From JACNKJ01 sp964440095 (lineage in GTDB: Bacteria > Krumholzibacteriota > Krumholzibacteriia > JACNKJ01): a stretch of 30,754 nt of DNA. The stretch is from assembly GCA_964440095.1 (NCBI GenBank), contig CAYTPZ010000023.1, positions 1-30,754 of the forward strand, read 5' to 3'. The notes beneath the pieces are model-generated. The model saw only the letters and a program-made list of their open reading frames with translations. It searched no databases and was not told the origin of the DNA. A program made the translations under genes and the position numbers. Below are positions 30,707-30,754 of the stretch, one piece after another; the first letter of the stretch is position 1; each line of letters begins with the position of its first letter.

Positions 30707-30754
<48 letters not shown>

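Overview
The window looks like chromosomal DNA from an uncultured Gram-negative bacterium of the FCB group, in the vicinity of Eisenbacteria, Krumholzibacteriota or Latescibacterota. This placement is inference. It rests on secreted proteins ending in FlgD/type-IX-like C-terminal sorting domains (including an NPHPNPFNP motif), a beta-helix surface protein, a lipoprotein with a lipobox, a LolC/E-type permease, and multiheme cytochromes beside ordinary housekeeping genes. No phage, transposase, integrase or CRISPR signal was found. Both ends cut through features: a cytochrome gene runs in from the left, and a 7-bp tandem repeat runs off the right.

Layout. (1) 1-2018: a 5'-truncated cytochrome c with at least 15 haem motifs faces a 7-haem cytochrome across a terminator. 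(2) 2380-5261: an HDOD protein overlaps an HPP-family membrane protein, followed by a THUMP-type RNA methyltransferase. (3) 5215-6716, minus: two overlapping genes for unknown membrane proteins behind a good promoter, then a decayed TauE/SafE tail. (4) 7161-11326: a PAS-rich sensor kinase that has lost its phosphoacceptor histidine converges on a secreted papain-family protease with a sorting domain. (5) 11438-15201: ilvC, a secreted degenerate peptidase-like protein and gltX are translationally coupled, followed by tRNA-Gln(CTG) and tRNA-Glu(CTC). (6) 15245-18481, minus: an orphan sorting-domain tail, a DAHP synthase, a His-rich NicO/UreH-like metal transporter and a beta-helix protein. (7) 18773-23573: two cysteine-cluster proteins, wecB, a flippase-like membrane protein and a HAD 5'-nucleotidase. 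(8) 23578-26816, minus: a TPR protein, a LolC/E-like permease and an unknown cysteine protein form one operon. (9) 26993-30689: a metzincin-like lipoprotein and a secreted GH32/43-like beta-propeller protein with a sorting domain.

Several sigma-70-like promoters can be read directly, mostly with exactly 17-bp spacers (before the genes at 6716, 11326, 11438, 26816 and 26993 and before tRNA-Gln). The ilvC promoter sits so close to the ATG that the mRNA is probably leaderless. Start sites were chosen from Shine-Dalgarno spacing and signal peptides, and several are shorter than the longest open frame.

The most distinctive observations are: three protein families with lost or altered catalytic residues (the kinase H-to-Q change, the HExxH-to-RExxH peptidase, and a metzincin with one extra residue in its zinc motif); the gltX/tRNA-Gln/tRNA-Glu cluster; the orphan sorting-domain fragment; and heptamer repeats at both ends of the window. 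I do not see a clear multi-gene novel system. The best candidates for undescribed biology are the coupled ilvC-pseudopeptidase-gltX operon, the TPR-LolC/E-cysteine protein operon and the paired membrane proteins at 5215-6716.
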